Positions 12,296 to 26,800 of a stretch of DNA of 64,000 nt are shown piece by piece; position 1 is the stretch's first letter, and every line of letters begins with the position of its first letter. The notes beneath the pieces were generated by a model, which was given only the letters and a program-made list of their open reading frames with translations, was not told where the DNA came from and did not search any database. A program made the translations under genes and the position numbers. Source of the stretch: Liolophura sinensis (taxonomy: Eukaryota > Mollusca > Polyplacophora > Chitonida > Chitonidae); NCBI RefSeq assembly GCF_032854445.1, contig NC_088295.1, positions 76,724,028-76,788,027 on the forward strand, read 5' to 3'.

Positions 12296-14734
12296 GTGTT
12301 AATTTCGAGATACAAATTAACGTGTAGATGCACGTGTAGATTCACTTGTAGATCCTAGCGCATGTTATAAAAACGGCTGTCGTCTTTGTTTGTTGACATG
12401 TTGTTAATAGCCTATCCACAGTCCTGATTCTTGCACATTTATTTGTGCAAGAAATGAAATATAAACCTTTTTTTAAATAACACATTTGGGGGAATGACTT
12501 TATCTAGATTGAAACTCAATAGATGATTAAATTATAGATTATTTAATCTAAAAATTTGGAAAATATACGGAGGAAATGTTGCTTAAGTCAGAAATCATCA
12601 AGAAATATTCACATATTCCTGTGCTGATAACATCTGCACGGGATTGATAATAGCTTCATTGTTCATTCTGACACATTGTACTTATTTCTTTCTACATTTC
12701 TATACACGTGTGGCACACTTTGCAAGAACTGAAAATATTCGAGGTGCTATATATAATTAGGACGATAAACAACATGCTGGGATAATCTGTTCTATGCGGA
12801 TATAAGATATATTAAGACGGTCGATTAAAACCTTTGCTTTAATAAAAAGAAACCAAACACTTTTCTAAATTAGGCGTTAACTACATGCAGTAGATGTATA
12901 TCTTATCACTTACAATGCTTGATTGTTGTTCATATGCTATATTTACATTTACTCTCATTTTAAGATATATGTACATGTAAACTAGCAGATATTGCTATAT
13001 ACATATTTTTTGAAATATGACATTTGAAAATAATACATTTACAAAACTGTACACTTGAATGATCATGTCCATGTTATCTTAAAGTAAAACGTTTTTTGGG
13101 TCTAAATGACTGTAATTATATTCAAACGAAGATAAGGGTCAAAAACTCTTAATGAATAACCATAAATAATCCAGTTTCTTGTGTAATGTTTTAATACGTC
13201 TTAAGCTTGCGCTAATCATTTATCTTTCAACAAATCTTGGTGCGTGTTTAATGTTTTTACTAGCTTCAGTTTCCCTTTCTTTGTCAATGCTCTGTGCCTC
13301 TGTGGCCATATTATCACATGTTTTATTAATAATTAATAATTTTTTAAAGTTCTTTAACATTTCCTCATCAACCCCTCTATCCCGTGTTGAAATATTTCTC
13401 ACCCGGGTAAAAATGTTTGAAAAGAAGATAACCGTGATGCGGAAACATCAAACCGGGAGATCACAAACTAGTTCACTTATATGAGTAGTAAATTTCAAGT
13501 TTGTTTCTTAATTATTGTCTTTTTTGTTGTACAAAGGTACACTTAGTCCCCTAGGTACATGTATTTCATTAGGTTGAGCTAGTTTTACTTTTATACATTA
13601 GTATACATGCAGAAGTAATGCATGTCAGCTGATTATGAGGGATGTATAAATGATATAATGTCATCAGCTGAATATTTTTAAAACGGCAATCAGAGGTGTT
13701 ACACAAATTATCACGACAGCCCTTGTGTTCTTTGTGTTAAGAGTGATCCTGTCTACAACATGGAGATGTTATCAATCCAAGGGCTTGTTGAGCATTATCT
13801 GGGATCAGCTGATCATGAAGTAACGGTTGTAATGGAAAAAGAATTCCAAACTTTCGTAGGCTGACATTTACCGATTAGTAACAGGTCACTTTTTTTCATT
13901 CAAAATATGCAGAACTCTATGACTTGAATAAAGGCTTTACTATAATCCCCAGACCATAATTTAATGTCACGATTTTAAATCAGCATATTTGTGTTAAGTT
14001 AACTACGTAGAAAGATGAATTCCTAATTACTACAGAGGCTTATTTATTGTGCTTCCCACTCAGATTCCGCACTGGTTAAACAATGACCTATAGGTCGCGT
14101 CAGTTAATGAAATACTTATTGGTACGCTGTACGAAAGGGAAGGTCATGTAAATGGATGTTCCAAATATACATCGTGAATTATATGTCGCTAACACTACAG
14201 TGGTTCTAAACAATGACCTTGTGGTTGATAACTTTTGATGTACAGAGCCTGTCGTGTGCATATTACATTGTTAGTTTTGTCAGTAAGGTTCTTTCCGTAA
14301 ATAGAAAGACATGTGAACTATTTTGGTAGAACCCCAAAGCTTCCCTGTTTGTCGTCCTTGTATGCACTACTGTCTCTTAGATGGAAATATGACAAAATGT
14401 TCGTGAATATAGTGCTATCAATCATATTTGAAATGTGTAACGGAAAAGCAGCAAACAACCAATGAGACAGAAGCATTTCTCATTATCATATTAATTACGG
14501 CGTAAATAAGGAAGGGGCGGCGAGAAGGAATATGCAGGATGCGTCAGGAGGGAGAAACAATGGCACTCTTGTTGGAAGTAAAAACGTCAATGTCATGTGG
14601 ATCATAATTTAAAATTAGTATTGGGTTAATGAATGTCTCATAGGAGTGTAGTACAGGCGCAAAGCGTTATTAGTGTCATATAAAATTCGCTTTCGATCGT
14701 GCTGGACCGTTTTTCGAGAGGCCTGCTGAAGACT

Positions 14735-14822
14735 ATGTGGAAAGAAATTCGTATACACCAGGGGGCAGTTCTCTGCCTTCTCGTGGTTTTCTGCCTGCGA
14801 GCAGCTTCAGCACAGAATGGAT
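14735..14822 (+). CDS. Gene 2 signal-peptide exon
   Basis: Encodes [10 protein letters not shown], a hydrophobic core [11 protein letters not shown], and a likely cleavage site A-A-S-A|Q at residue 26. The donor is 'ggat|gtaagt', phase 1, as in genes 3 and 4. An in-frame GTG lies 36 nt upstream, but the ATG gives a standard leader. Confidence 0.85.
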
Positions 14823-17800
14823 GTAAGTTCTCTTTCATGTTATTAGCAACTTTAATAATGAATAGAATAGATATACATTTCACAAACTAGCTTTTTGCTT
14901 CAGATCTCCTATTTTCCGCAATAGTTTTGAAGTTATATTACGAAGTACATGTAAATCATGCAGAATGTGCAAAATGTCATTTATTGTCTAAATCATTGCA
15001 ATAACTTGCACATTGATGCATCTTGGACAGATTTGTTACTACAATGTCAGTTTGGATTAACATCTGAATTGTAAAGATATTTTAGTGTATAGAGTATGAT
15101 ATACTGTAAGTAAATTTTCAGGCCATTACAAATAGCGGTAACCACGCCTCAGTATTATTTAACATATTTATGCCTCTGGAAGGATATTTTGGAAATTGTA
15201 CATGTGATTTAACATTTACATAAATTGCAGAAAAATTCTTGAGTACGGTGTCAAACATAGCGGAATACTTACAGTGTGTAAATAGATAAATGCATTTATG
15301 GGAAGAATTCGGTATACATTGTCATTTAAATAATTACATGCTCCATACCAACATCTCTGCTTGATGTTGTTCACGGGAATGTATCAGTGGAAACTGTTAC
15401 TAAGAACAAACCTGACTAAAAACAGATAATCTTTTCATGGTTCACGGTTTAAATGTTTTAATATAACGATATTAATTTCGTTGAGTTTTTATTTTTTCTC
15501 TCTTTATTTTATTAGTTTTCGCTGGGATCAGCCCACAGCAAACAAACAGACGTAAGTATGGGTAGCGATTGTTTGGTAGTGGATTTGCAATCTATTCACT
15601 TGAACATAATATGGCATGATAAAAAACATAACGTAGAGAGCAGTCCTGCCATTAACGTGAAGAAGTCTTCATCAGTGGTACGGATATTAGATATTACTGT
15701 TACAGACGCATACCTGGATCTAACATTAAACAAGGAAACTCTTTGTTCCATCAATAAGGATATCAAAGAAATAAACTCAGTATAAGCACTGATAGGCCAT
15801 CATAATGTAGAAGAGAAAAAAATCCCTCCAGCACGATTTGAATATATTGGCTTTTATGTACAAAGGCATGATGTCTACTGATATATGAAAGTGTCACAAG
15901 TTAGGGCCTCAGGATGTAGCGGTATACCTTCCACTGCGCTGAAAACAGGTCGGAATGTTTTAGGCAAGTAGACGAGCATTGAGACTTCTATGTCGTGAAT
16001 GGGTCTTTTCTGGTGTATCGTCTCACTGGCCTTTATGAACTCTTTAAACCTGGAAATTTGAGCTCTGTACAAAGGTTGTAAGTGTTGTAAAATATACATG
16101 CTAGAAAAAATATGAGATAATCTACATCAGTTTATTGCTTTCTACAGCAGCTTTTCTGAGCATGTCAATGCTACTTGATTATTATAGCAGCAAGTATTTC
16201 ACTTTAATAGTACAATTAGAAGTCCCGCATTCTTGTATGTGAAATTTATTATTATCGTTAAACAACAATCATGTAATTAATGAATTCTTTGTACAAATTC
16301 AGTGCAATTCTTAATATTCCAAAGTACTGCAAAGAAATAATGTTGATAGAAGATAAGTATTTTTATTTCTTGCGTCTCATAGGATGCACCTCTATTCAGC
16401 GGTGCGGAGATAACACCCAGTTCTGTTTCAACGACGCCAGACAACGACGGCTATGTGAGTGTAAACCAGGCTTCAGGAACGATTCCCCTGGGGCCATCTC
16501 CTTTCTCAAATGTACAGGTATGTATCCCTTTAGCTCACAACAAAGTTTTTCGTGTTCTATTCTAATCGTGGCATGGTCGAGTAAATGGTGTTAATAATAA
16601 ATGTGAACATGGTTTTTACCATTTACCAGAATCAAGAATTGGTCAATATATAAGTGCATGTTTACGTCTGGTGTCGTCCTCGTAGCTTTACTGACATTCA
16701 ACTTGACAACTTCCAAATCAAACCACCATACTGATAGCACTGCAGGGTTTTAAAAGACTTCGTTAAAACTCAACAAATACTTATCTGCAAATACACGAGG
16801 GTTTATCCAAGTTCCCCGTTCAGTTCTGTAACCATGCAATTCTGTAAAACTGGCGTGGCTTGAGTAGACTATACTGCCGCCCCACAGCATGGAAAACTGT
16901 AGAGACCTGAACAAAGATGGGAATGACAGAAACTTAAAGTTGGTCCCTATTTATTTATTTATTTGCCAGATATTAACGAATGTGGACGAGGTATCACGAT
17001 CTGTGGAGCAAACACTTATTGTAACAACACACTAGGCTCCTATGAGTGTCGTTGTAACAGAGGATTCGGAAACATTCGACTGTTGGGCAATCGCTGGACA
17101 TGCTCAGGTAACGTCTTATCTTAAACGCGTATGCCAGATTTTACTCTTAGACTTTTTTTTAACCCCCTGTAAACATGTGTGTTGAATCAAAAGTTAAACA
17201 ATGTCAAATGATGCCTCATAAGAATACTTCATAGTCAGGTCAGTTCTAAAATGGCTTACATTTTCTTTTAAAAAGGCAATGAAAAGCCAGCTATATCATT
17301 TAATTTCACACAGGTAAATCTCAGTTTTTTGTGACTTAATATCTGGAGATGAGCATGGTGCTCTGCATATCAGAAATTATTTTTGTTATTTAAAGCGAGT
17401 AAATATTACACGTTATGGCATGTAAAAACGTTGATGTGGTTAATATACAGATTTCATTCAAGGCGCATGCTCTGAAACATCAACTACCTGGTGGTGGTGT
17501 TGTTCACGGTGACCAGTTTTAGCATGCCTCTTCGTTTTAGAACTGAACGAGTGTGGTGCAGCTCAGCTGAACCAGTGTGGAGACGGGACTACCTGCGAGA
17601 ATCTTGTTGGGTCTTACCGCTGCGGCTGTCTGCCAGGCTACTCAGCCAATGGCATGGTCAACGGCAAATACACCTGTAGCTGTAAGTGAAAAATAGCCTT
17701 TCTAAACAATACACTGGCACTCAAATGTTAACGGCAAATGCACCACGGGTGAGGAAAAGAAATTGATATAATTTTACAAATTTACACCAGTGATTGTTTA

Positions 17801-20800
17801 CGAAAGCTAATCGCATTTAGTCACACGAACGTGCCAGCCACACAGACATATTTGAAAGCAAGACACAAAGGAAGTGGTTGATCAATTGCAATCCACTAAT
17901 TAAAACTACATGAATGGTCTATGCTTACCTTTAACCTGACAACAAAAAGTCACTCCACATCAATTACAAAATAATATCACAACACCAAAAAGTATTGAAT
18001 ATTAACTAGCAGACGTTTTGAGAATAAAAGATTTCTACTACATTCAATTCTAGCGTTATGTCTTTGACCGGCATAACTGGGCGGAAGTAAAGATTGTTCT
18101 TATTCGTTTTGTCTTGTTAGTGGCCAGTCCTTGTAGCAGACAACAGAACACGCAGTGTGGTGTGGGTACAACGTGCCAGATCAGGAACGGAATTCCATCC
18201 TGTGTTTGTTTCGTCGGCCATACCGACTTACGAGTGTTGCCAGGCGTGCGACGGGTGTCTGTATGTCGTGGTAAGTGTTGATGTTTGGGCGGCTCCACCT
18301 TCGTTCTTATTTCCAATACCTACATGTAGTAATTGGTGTTTCACAGAATATCTGGATGTATTCTCAATTTTACAAGGTGTAGCCATACACAAGTTGGATG
18401 AGTAATACTTTTTGTGATATAATGAAAGAAATAGTTCAAACAAAGGTACATTGTAAAATCATACTACCTATGAGAATAAAAAGGGAGAAGAAACCTTTTC
18501 AGCCGCTCTAGAAAAGTTCGAATTCACCGAATATTTCTTTTCCACATTAACATCTTTCAAAATACACAGTTTTAATTCTGCTGTTACATATTTGTTTATC
18601 AGATGTCGATGAGTGTCTAGTACCAGGAACCTGTGGTGCCAATTCCCGATGTGAAAACACGATGGGTAGCTATACGTGTATCAGTACTGTGCCACAGGCT
18701 CTCGAACCACTCCCAGGTAATTTTATTTATTTTATTTTTCCAATTTTATTTATTTATTTATTTATTCCATTGGTGTTTTACGCCGTATTCAGTAATATTT
18801 CACTTATACGACGGAGGGCAGCATTATGGTGGGTGGAAACCGGGCAGAGCCTGAGGGAAACCCACGACCATCCGCTGGTTGCTGCAAGACTTTCCCATGT
18901 ACGGCCGGAGAGGAAGCCAGCATGAGCTGGACTTTATCAGCCAGGTGCCTACCTAATACTATTTACTCTATGTCACAGAAATTTGAACCCCAAAAAGGTA
19001 ATTATCAGCAATGTGTCACATGCACAGTGACACTAGCTGTAACTATTAACCCTATGGCACTGGCCCTTGGACTACTCCCATGTAATAATCAGCCATGTGC
19101 AACATGCGCTGTGTCACCACCGGTAACTCTTCACTCTATGCCTCAGAAACTTGAACCACTACCAGGTAATTATCAGCCATGTGCCACATGCACTGTGGCA
19201 CTTCCGGTAGCTATTTACTGTACCATACACTTGAACCCCGACCAGATAATCATCAGGAATGTGACAAAAGCACTGTGTCACTACCAGGTACCAGTACTTT
19301 GTCACAGGTACCCAATTCACAATTAGATTGTTACAAAATCACGTAATTATCAACTAAGTATCCTGTAAGTTTAGTTCCACCATTTGTCACAAGAACTGGA
19401 GAGACTGGGGTGGCACAACAAACGGCTATCTCGGGCGTTCAAATATATGTAACATTAACCGTCTATATATGCCCGAATAAGTCAGACTGATCGACTGATC
19501 TGATCCACTCATAAAACTGGCCATAGTGTAACTGTGTAAAGCGTTACGGACATGTCGATCCGTTAATCTTCATGTTTACAATAGCAGATATACAGATGTG
19601 CGGTCATTTTTTTATAACAAATATACATCTGTTCATAGATGTGGACGAGTGTGCCCGTTTCGGAGTCCCTGCTTGTCCTACCACACAGAAATGTATCAAT
19701 ACCATTGGAAGTTTCCAGTGTATACCATTGAACGGCCAGACCGTGGGTGCGGACGGCATCGTGCGAGGTGAGTTAAAATGTGCAGCGAATGTGTTCTGAG
19801 GTGTCATGTTCGAATCTAGCTGTCTTTGATTTCAACCAAGAGGTTTGTCAAGTACCTGGCGAAGGTCGCTGGATTCCTCCGGCTACTTCGCTTTCCCCAC
19901 GAATAAAGCTGACCGCCCTACGGCCCTCTCATAGGTGAAATATTCGTCACCATGCAGGGCGATAAATACCAATCAAATGAATAAAGAAATCAAAATCTAA
20001 CAGTCTATTGGATGAATACCAGCTAATGTGGAGTAGTTCTGTTTATTTTCAGGAAATTTCAGTTGAAGGTGAATAAAAGTGATTTTACATAGTTTATTTG
20101 GTACCATCCATGTTTGTTTTATCGTCCTATTTTTGCGTGTAAATTTCCTTAAGCCCATATATGTAAGACTAAAGATATAGACATGTTACGTATTCCTGGG
20201 ATTCATTTAGAAGTTGTTGTTAATATTATCCTTCACAATGCGCGCGGATGTATGTAACCAACGTCTTCTTTTCCGTCATGTTTTAGACTACAATGAGTGC
20301 AACGTCCCAAACATTTGCCAGCCTACGGAGACGTGTGTTAACCTGCGAGGAACGTACAGGTGTGATTCCAGACCAGGGTTCCAAAACGGCAGGGGTAGGT
20401 AACTCGTCTTTGTAACTGACCCAAACTGCTATGAATCCGTCAAGTAAAGCGCCATTTATGAGTTAACCTTCTCTAGCAGAACTACTGACCATGTAACATG
20501 AAAACGAAGCCTTGAATGTGTGCTTATCCGTTGCCCGATGTCTTGGTTACATCTTTCACATATTTCTATGGCTATTATATACCGTTACCTTTTCTGCATA
20601 TGTTTACTTACAGACATAGATGAATGTTTGCTGGCCCCCACCTCTCAACCTAGATGTCCTAATGGCGACAAATGCATCAACACTATCGGCAGTTTCCGTT
20701 GTATTCCAGCTGACGGGGGCACTCGGGACTTGAGTGGCAGATATTTAGGTAAGTCACCAACCATGTCTCTGATTCCCAGTAAGTGGGACACATGACCATT

Positions 20801-23800
20801 TTTGGCGAAAGTCATTTACAAATCAGGAAAACGGAATGCTATAGCGGTACTTTATCAATCCAAATTATCCCCTGAAAACAACGTTATCAACAACATTATT
20901 ACAATGACTGGTGCATTTATTTACTGTTTGCTTCTCTAGATATTGACGAGTGCCAATTTCCGGGTATCTGTGCAGCAACGGAACGGTGTGAGAACACCAG
21001 GGGCAGCTATACTTGTATTGCTCAGCCAGGTCTTGCAAACGGAGAAGGTAAGTTCACTCAGAAGTCAGTCGGCTCATATACCTACAACCCATGGTTTGTC
21101 AAATTTCAAATTTTGCCCAGTATCCAATTTATCGAAAGACAAAAAGCAGTTTCTGTTTTCAATTAAAACAGTACCATTTTTCAAACGATCTACAAGGATT
21201 TATGAATACGATTATAAATGGAATGTAATAATTGAATCTAGACTAGGTTGACACAAATATTTTTTTACATAATCATCAGCTGTGTGACATATTTTCTTGG
21301 GGCAGATGTGAACGAGTGTTTGAATACTCCTAGCCCTTGTGGCCTTACCCAGCGTTGTATAAACACAGTGGGGAGTTATAGGTGTTTACCTAGAGAAGGA
21401 CAGACAGTCGACAACCAGGGTGTTCCTCAAGGTATTTCAGTATTTCATATCAGTGAAATTCATAATTAATCTAAAAAGTGTCTAATCTCACATGAACAGT
21501 TTTCTCCTCTTCCCGCCGATGAAGGCATCGCTTTCTTTTTCATAATGTTTTGAGTTGAGCAATCTCATATGAACATTTATCTCTTTATGCTACCTTAAAG
21601 ACGTTGTTTTCTTTTCCATATTGCTCGGAAGTGAGCGATTATCCTTAACTTGTATGATCTTTGTGATTAAAAATGTCACTTTCGCTGTACAAATAAATAC
21701 TTTATGTTGGACTGTATCAATGTGATATTTTGTCTTTGGAGTCATGGCGATCGTATAAAGAACATATTTTGTATGTAAACAAATGCTGCATGATTTACGC
21801 CTAGTCTTATTGTCCATTAGATGTTGATGAGTGCGCTATCGGTGGAATTTGTCCAGTCAATCACAGGTGTCGTAACACGCCAGGGAGTTACGAATGTTTG
21901 GCTAATAATGGCTTTGATGTCAACGGCCAAGGTAATTTACTGCAAGCTGTCAAATGCTGACAGTGTGGTAAAAATACCAAATTAACGTTGTTTTATTTAT
22001 TTACTTTCTTGGCATATCTTTTTTCATTCTCCTTAAAACTTCAATGTAAGCTTTAAATTACTTTACTTTGAATACACACACCCCGCTAGTGTTAATGAAC
22101 TTCGTCACATGCAATACCATGGCAGACATGTTGCCGTAGAATTGAAATTTTTGTTGTTTTTTGTATATATATTTACATATTTGTTCGTTTTGTGTGCTTT
22201 TGAATGTTATTGAATATTGAATATTGGTCTTTCAGACTTGAACGAGTGCCTTACAAACACAGTTTGTAATGTTAATGAGCGATGTATTAACACGATCGGC
22301 AGCTATCAGTGTGTTTCTCTACAAGGGTGCATTCAAGGCGCCACGGGGCGTTGTAGAGGTAGGTGTTGTCCGCTGGTCATTTATTTACGACCATACAAGA
22401 ACATGGTATTCTGTAGCGATGCAAGCTTGGCAAGGTAAAATTATACGATGTTAAGCAACTTTAATTTATTCTCATATACGTTTACTCGCGTTATAGCTTT
22501 ATCAACGAAACATTCCAAAAACTAAAAAGCAGCTGCTTTTAGCATTATTTTGAGCTGTATCGTTTACTCAGTGTTCCATAATCATGCAAGGATTAGATTC
22601 ATAATCATAACCACTTACGTTGTTCCGCAATTTGTATGAACGCCTTGAACATGGTGTATTCAGTATTCATCGGTTCTGTAAGTAAGAAATCCTGGACAGA
22701 TTACCGAACTGTAATAACTGAAGGTGAAACTGCAGCGCCACCTCGTGGTCAACTGAGGGAAATCAGGACATACATAAATGAGAGTTCTAGTGATTTATTC
22801 CATGCTGTTGATGTGTTTTACAGATATTGATGAATGTTCCTTCGCTGGCATTTGCCTGGCCTCAGAGATATGTGTGAATAGCATCGGCAGTTATCAGTGT
22901 CAACCTCAGGTGGGATTCACAAATGGAATAGGTAGGTACATCCACAACTGTTGTTTATGACTCGTTATTTGCTTCTCTAGATATATATTTCAGTAAAAAG
23001 TGTCGGGGATATTCCAGTTAATTGGCATTGTTATTCCTCGCAAATATGATTCTATGAATGTAAAGCAATAATGAATACAGTTAAGTTACCCACGATGTGT
23101 CATAGTGATGATCGTCAAAACACTACATTACCGTGTAGAAATTTTGTATGACGCACGTAACGAGGGATCAGTCAGTTTCCCTACAATTAGCTGATAGAAG
23201 CTCGTCTAAACTCCGTCCTTCGTCACATCTCTAGGCCATATTGATTGGTGTGTTTGGTAATAAAATTAAGACATTAAACAGTAATGGCTGTGGTTCAGTT
23301 TTATGGAATATTTGCAGTTTTTCTTTAAATACAATAGTACGTGTAACTACCTATTTCTCTATTGTATTCCTACGCATATTGTCCTTAATTGTTATAAGCC
23401 ACTGTATGATGTACACACGCATTTCGCATGAAAACACCAATTATCTGCATGGCGTATGTATTTGTTTCATTTAACAGATATAGACGAGTGTCAGGTGGCT
23501 GGTATTTGCCCTTCATTGAACACAGAGTGTAAGAACACGATAGGAAGCTATGCTTGCATTCCAAGAGGAAGGGGAGTGAATGGCGAGCCTGGTAAGTGGC
23601 AATATAGGCTGAACAAAACAGTTTTCGATGCTCAAAAATGGTTCCATTTTAAAAGTTGATTCACAATTATTAAGGGAAATAACTCCAAAGGCCAATGGTT
23701 TGAATTTCGTTTTCAATGTGATATGATATGATATGTGTCTTTATATCCTTTTTCACCATAGTATAAGGATACCGCATTCAGGAACGTCATTTCAAAATGT

Positions 23801-26800
23801 TTTCTGCTAAGATTACTAGATTCTTTAATTCCTTTCTCTGACGTTTTTTTTTCCTGTTTAACAAATTTCAGATTTTAATGAGTGTGAAATATTTGGTATC
23901 TGTGGATCTGGACGGACTTGTGAAAACACAGTGGGCAGTTACAGATGTCTGTCTCCACTGGTCAATGGTATAGAATCTGGAGTGCAACAAGGTAAATCCT
24001 GCAACGCAAGTTCTCGTTTGTGACCCATCCAAATGCCTGTTCATTTCTAGGCACTATCATTTCCGAGGACAAACCGGGATACATGTAACCACAGGGATTT
24101 AGAAGTAACTGACATACATGCATGTTAAAGGGCATCTTTATGGGCGACTTGTCTTTCATGTCGTATTAATGGAACCAGGCCCTCGCTGGGTAAGTTCTAT
24201 AAGGACTTGTCCTTTATAACAACATTGTTACCTGATTTCCTGCAGCTATTAAATAAGACGACCAATATAAGTAAAGTAAAATATTCCGAAACACAGCGGA
24301 AACCTGCGATAAAAATATATCTTTTTTAAGACATTTTTTCAGTACTCCAAGATGAGAGTTTTTCATACTAGCAATTCATCGCTTAATTAACTCCCTGTAA
24401 ATCGAGCCCACTCTCCCTGGCTTAATCTCGTAATCCTATTCTTCAAGATGTCAACGAGTGCCTGACTCCAAACGTCTGCCCTGGTGAGGTGTGCATAAAC
24501 ACAGTGGGCAGTTTCCAGTGTATCCCTTCCACAGGTGGGCGTGTTGGTGTGAACAGCCAGTTTGAAGGTAGGCGTCAATGTACAAAATTCCCTCATTTTC
24601 GCTTCTTCACCCAAAGAACAGATTGCTGAATTAAAACGAACCTATCCCTTTGAAGTAGACAAAACGATGGAGAAAACTGAGGAGCTGTATGAGCGGGTCA
24701 GTTGTGCCACTTGAACACGGCGAAACAAGTAATCAGTATATTAATGTCAGCCAAAGCCAAATGATACAACAGGACTTCTTTAACCTTTGGCGACAAAATA
24801 AGTTGATCTCAAAACTCTTGTTTTGTGTAGGCTGTTATACATGATCCCGCTTTTATTTGACTGGACAGGTATTGATTGAGGCTAGCAAGAATGGCCTAAT
24901 ATGAAAAGAGCCGTTAGATAGGACAAGCTGCTCTTTGGCGGAGTTACTACCACCGCATCTCATTTAATTTAGCCCAGACTGAAATTGTGCAGCGGAATTA
25001 ACACAAAACAGAATGCTAAGCATTTTTACACATTTCGACGAAAGTTGTCTCCCCTCACACTAAGGACCCGCACCGTCCTGGTCGTGTTCTCTGATTTTCG
25101 GTTTTCTCCCTTTCACAACCATAGTCCCACAACCACAACCAAAGAAACAAAGATTAATCCTTGTTTTGCAATGAAGCATTAACAGCGTCTTATTTTATTT
25201 CAGATATCAACGAATGCAACATTCTGAATGCAATCCCATGTGGTTTAAGGTCCCAGTGTATTAACTCGATCGGATCTTACAGATGTCAATGTGAAGAAGG
25301 CTTCGTCAGTCGTACAGGGGACGGCAGATCCTGCGAACGTGAGGCATTCTATTTTATTATTACATTAAACGTATTTTTCAAAAATTAAAAAAAGTAAGTA
25401 AATGAAACAATAACACATGCTTTGGAAGTTTCAGGAAATGTTGTTTTAAAATATTTCGATCTTGTATTGTCTAAACTTGCTGCTTACATTGATCCGACAT
25501 TACTTATAGTTGCGTTTTTGTGCCGATTTATGCTCATAATATGCTTTGATATACATTTTGTATTTATTACAGTGGCGTTAAACGCAGTTCTTATGGATGT
25601 TCATTTTTTCTCCTAATCTGGAGATTGTTTCTGGATAGTATGCTGCCAAAACCCTACCATAGGTTTCTTTATGTTTTTTTTTTTTTAGCGTTTGGATCGA
25701 ATGGCCGTAACGGTGTTTTCGGGTTGGGAGCAGTAAGCGCATCATCAGGTAACTTTAGCATACACTGTACTTCACGGCTTGTTTATATTGTACCATTCTC
25801 TGCATAGTCCGAGCTTATAGTATACCTAGTCATGACCTTTCCAACCTTAACAAAGTATGTTTACTTTCCCTGGTAGACAGTAGGCCTATTCAATACATTG
25901 TTTTAACGCAATAACTCAATGTACATGCAATATGTGTTCATTTTCCGTGGTAGACATTTTATCTTAGACGTTTTATTTTGACGCAATAATTCAACCTACA
26001 AACAGTATGTGTTCATTTTCCTTTCCCCAGATGACACACAGAAGATCGGTATCGGAGTTGGAGTGGGTGTGGTCTGTCTGGCTGTCATCGCCATCATCAT
26101 TGTCATTGTCGTCGTCAGGAGGAGGTAGACATAAACAATGTTCCTATTATAATGAATAAACGTTTGACGTAATGAGTATGCCATACGTTTAGGTTATATG
26201 ACAGAAAATCAAAAAAAGTTTACATTTTGCTTGACAGCATAATGGTAATGTGGTACGAGCATGCATTCTTGGTTTAGTAATCAGTCTGATATATGGCTCG
26301 CGTACTTTTCTTGTTACGGCATTACGACACACGTATTTGACCCATCTTTCATTGTGAGGATGTCACAGTTTCGAACAGATCGGCTTTCTTCAGCAAACTT
26401 CTAGCAGATATGAAGGGGAACAAATCAAAATCAGAGGGCAGCCGATCATCCGTAATCGTTCGTAGCAATTTGCTAACATCTTCGCTCTTTATCCAGCACA
26501 TTGAGTCCAGTTCCATCTCTTTTGTGAAGTTAAAGCTCGTTGGTCAGCTACGTGACAAAGTAAATATTTTTTATCAAAAACCGTCAGCGTGCACTTGCTG
26601 TGCAAGATTACGCGAGTTTTTAGTTTTGTCTCCTTTGGAGTTAAATATCTTAACGACTCTATGTGCAGCGATAGTATAGGCTCTGACCAACAGTTCTTAT
26701 TTATTTCGTGCAGAAAACAACGATCTTCCTCTCCGGAATAGAACACGTCGCCAGCTTGCTACAAGGGAATGTTGAGCATGGCATCCAGTCGTTATAGAGA

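Larger units (their letters stand above)
6111..14734. other. Intergenic region between genes 1 and 2
   Basis: No supportable protein-coding exon is seen apart from the broken transposase. The region holds two SINE fragments near 6.9-7.3 kb, a short tandem repeat at 8.35 kb, a palindromic MITE candidate at 9.5 kb, a SINE end at 9.9 kb, a MITE with a nested Tc1 element (10.2-12.0 kb) and a 30-bp minisatellite at 12.15 kb. The rest is AT-rich sequence without recognisable structure. The 3' end of gene 1 and the promoter of gene 2 must lie here, but no convincing AATAAA or TATA box could be tied to either. Confidence 0.6.

Noticed and set aside
12039-12345. Open frames with a repeated VKVAP-type motif on both strands
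   Set aside because: Produced by the 30-bp minisatellite; no start context, splice sites or conservation visible.
15558-15785. Open frame of 75 codons after the small gene 2 exon
   Set aside because: It begins within the donor of the 15516-15551 exon and lacks cysteines or an acceptor; intronic.
18826-19326. Open frame of 166 codons after a gene 2 exon
   Set aside because: Its first part is translated SINE and the rest is the 84-bp array. It starts at an arbitrary Met inside the SINE and has no acceptor; treated as a repeat, though the array itself is reported as a finding.
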